Below are positions 63,748 through 64,000 of a stretch of DNA of 64,000 nucleotides, one piece after another. Position numbers and translations under genes: made by a program. How positions within the stretch are numbered: the stretch's first letter is position 1; each line of letters opens with the position of its first letter. The DNA lies in assembly GCA_009760885.1 (NCBI GenBank), contig CM019713.1, forward strand, positions 21,398,427 through 21,462,426, in the 5' to 3' direction. Source of the DNA: Achatina immaculata (lineage: Eukaryota; Mollusca; Gastropoda; Stylommatophora; Achatinidae). The notes under the pieces are model-generated. The model had not been told where the DNA came from, made no database searches, and worked only from the letters and a program-made list of their open reading frames with translations.

Positions 63748-64000
63748 TACAAATATGCTGTTCATGTAAATTTGTATGAATTTATATGTCCATATTTGCA
63801 TGAATATATCTGTCCATATTTGTATGAAATTATATGTCCATATTTGCATGAATATATCTGTCCATATTTGTATGAAATTATATGTCCATATTTGCATGAA
63901 TATATCTGTCCATATTTGTATGAATTTATATGTCCATATTTGCATGAATATATCTGTCCATATTTGCATGAATTTATATGTCCATATTTGCATGAATATA
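63748..64000. repeat. 24-bp minisatellite arranged as 48-bp dimers, runs off the window
   Basis: TGTCCATATTTGCATGAATA + TATC alternates with TGTCCATATTTGTATGAAAT + TATA. About ten units to the window edge. Confidence 0.95.

Overview
The window is nuclear DNA from an animal. It is AT-rich, with spliced genes, long introns, decayed non-LTR retrotransposons and a mariner transposon, and no prokaryotic gene organisation. The phylum cannot be fixed from the sequence. A marine invertebrate (mollusc, other lophotrochozoan or cephalochordate) fits the mix of retroelements and the extreme minisatellite load.

Only two cellular genes can be supported, and they converge tail to tail. On the + strand (24956-34217) five exons splice in frame into a ~200-residue Rho-like small GTPase with a C-terminal CaaX box (CSIM) and degenerate catalytic positions. 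On the - strand (55411 down to 37664) seven exons splice in frame into a complete 615-residue PDE12-type 2'-phosphodiesterase / poly(A)-specific exonuclease with a mitochondrial presequence and all signature motifs of the endonuclease/exonuclease/phosphatase (EEP) fold.

Nearly everything else is repeat. More than 35 minisatellites (units of about 23-78 bp) occupy the left flank, the intergenic DNA and most introns. Two are remarkable because their first unit is an exon-intron boundary: a 24-bp (8-codon) array after PDE12 exon 5 carries five identical splice donors, and a 70-bp array after GTPase exon 3 carries eight. A third array starts on the GTPase stop codon.

Region by region: 1-4.3 kb minisatellites; 4.8-8.0 kb a 5'-truncated RTE-like LINE with a 652-bp internal duplication; 8.1-9.1 kb minisatellites; 9.1-11.2 kb I-like LINEs, one inserted in the other with a target-site duplication (TSD); 11.2-16.1 kb three copies of a long noncoding retroelement with a GAA-type tail (a fourth at 60.8-62.2 kb), one carrying a nested LINE; 16.2-24.9 kb minisatellites, R2-like zinc-finger ORF remnants and LINE 3' ends; 24.9-34.7 kb the GTPase gene; 34.7-37.6 kb intergenic; 37.7-55.4 kb PDE12 with two tandem CR1/jockey-like LINE fragments, a mariner and several arrays in its introns; 55.6-60.6 kb two RTE-like LINEs head to head, one with a 5' UTR; 60.8-64 kb the fourth GAA-tail element, another decayed LINE and an array running off the end.

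Many long open frames in the window are artefacts of arrays whose unit length is a multiple of three. They are not reported as genes.
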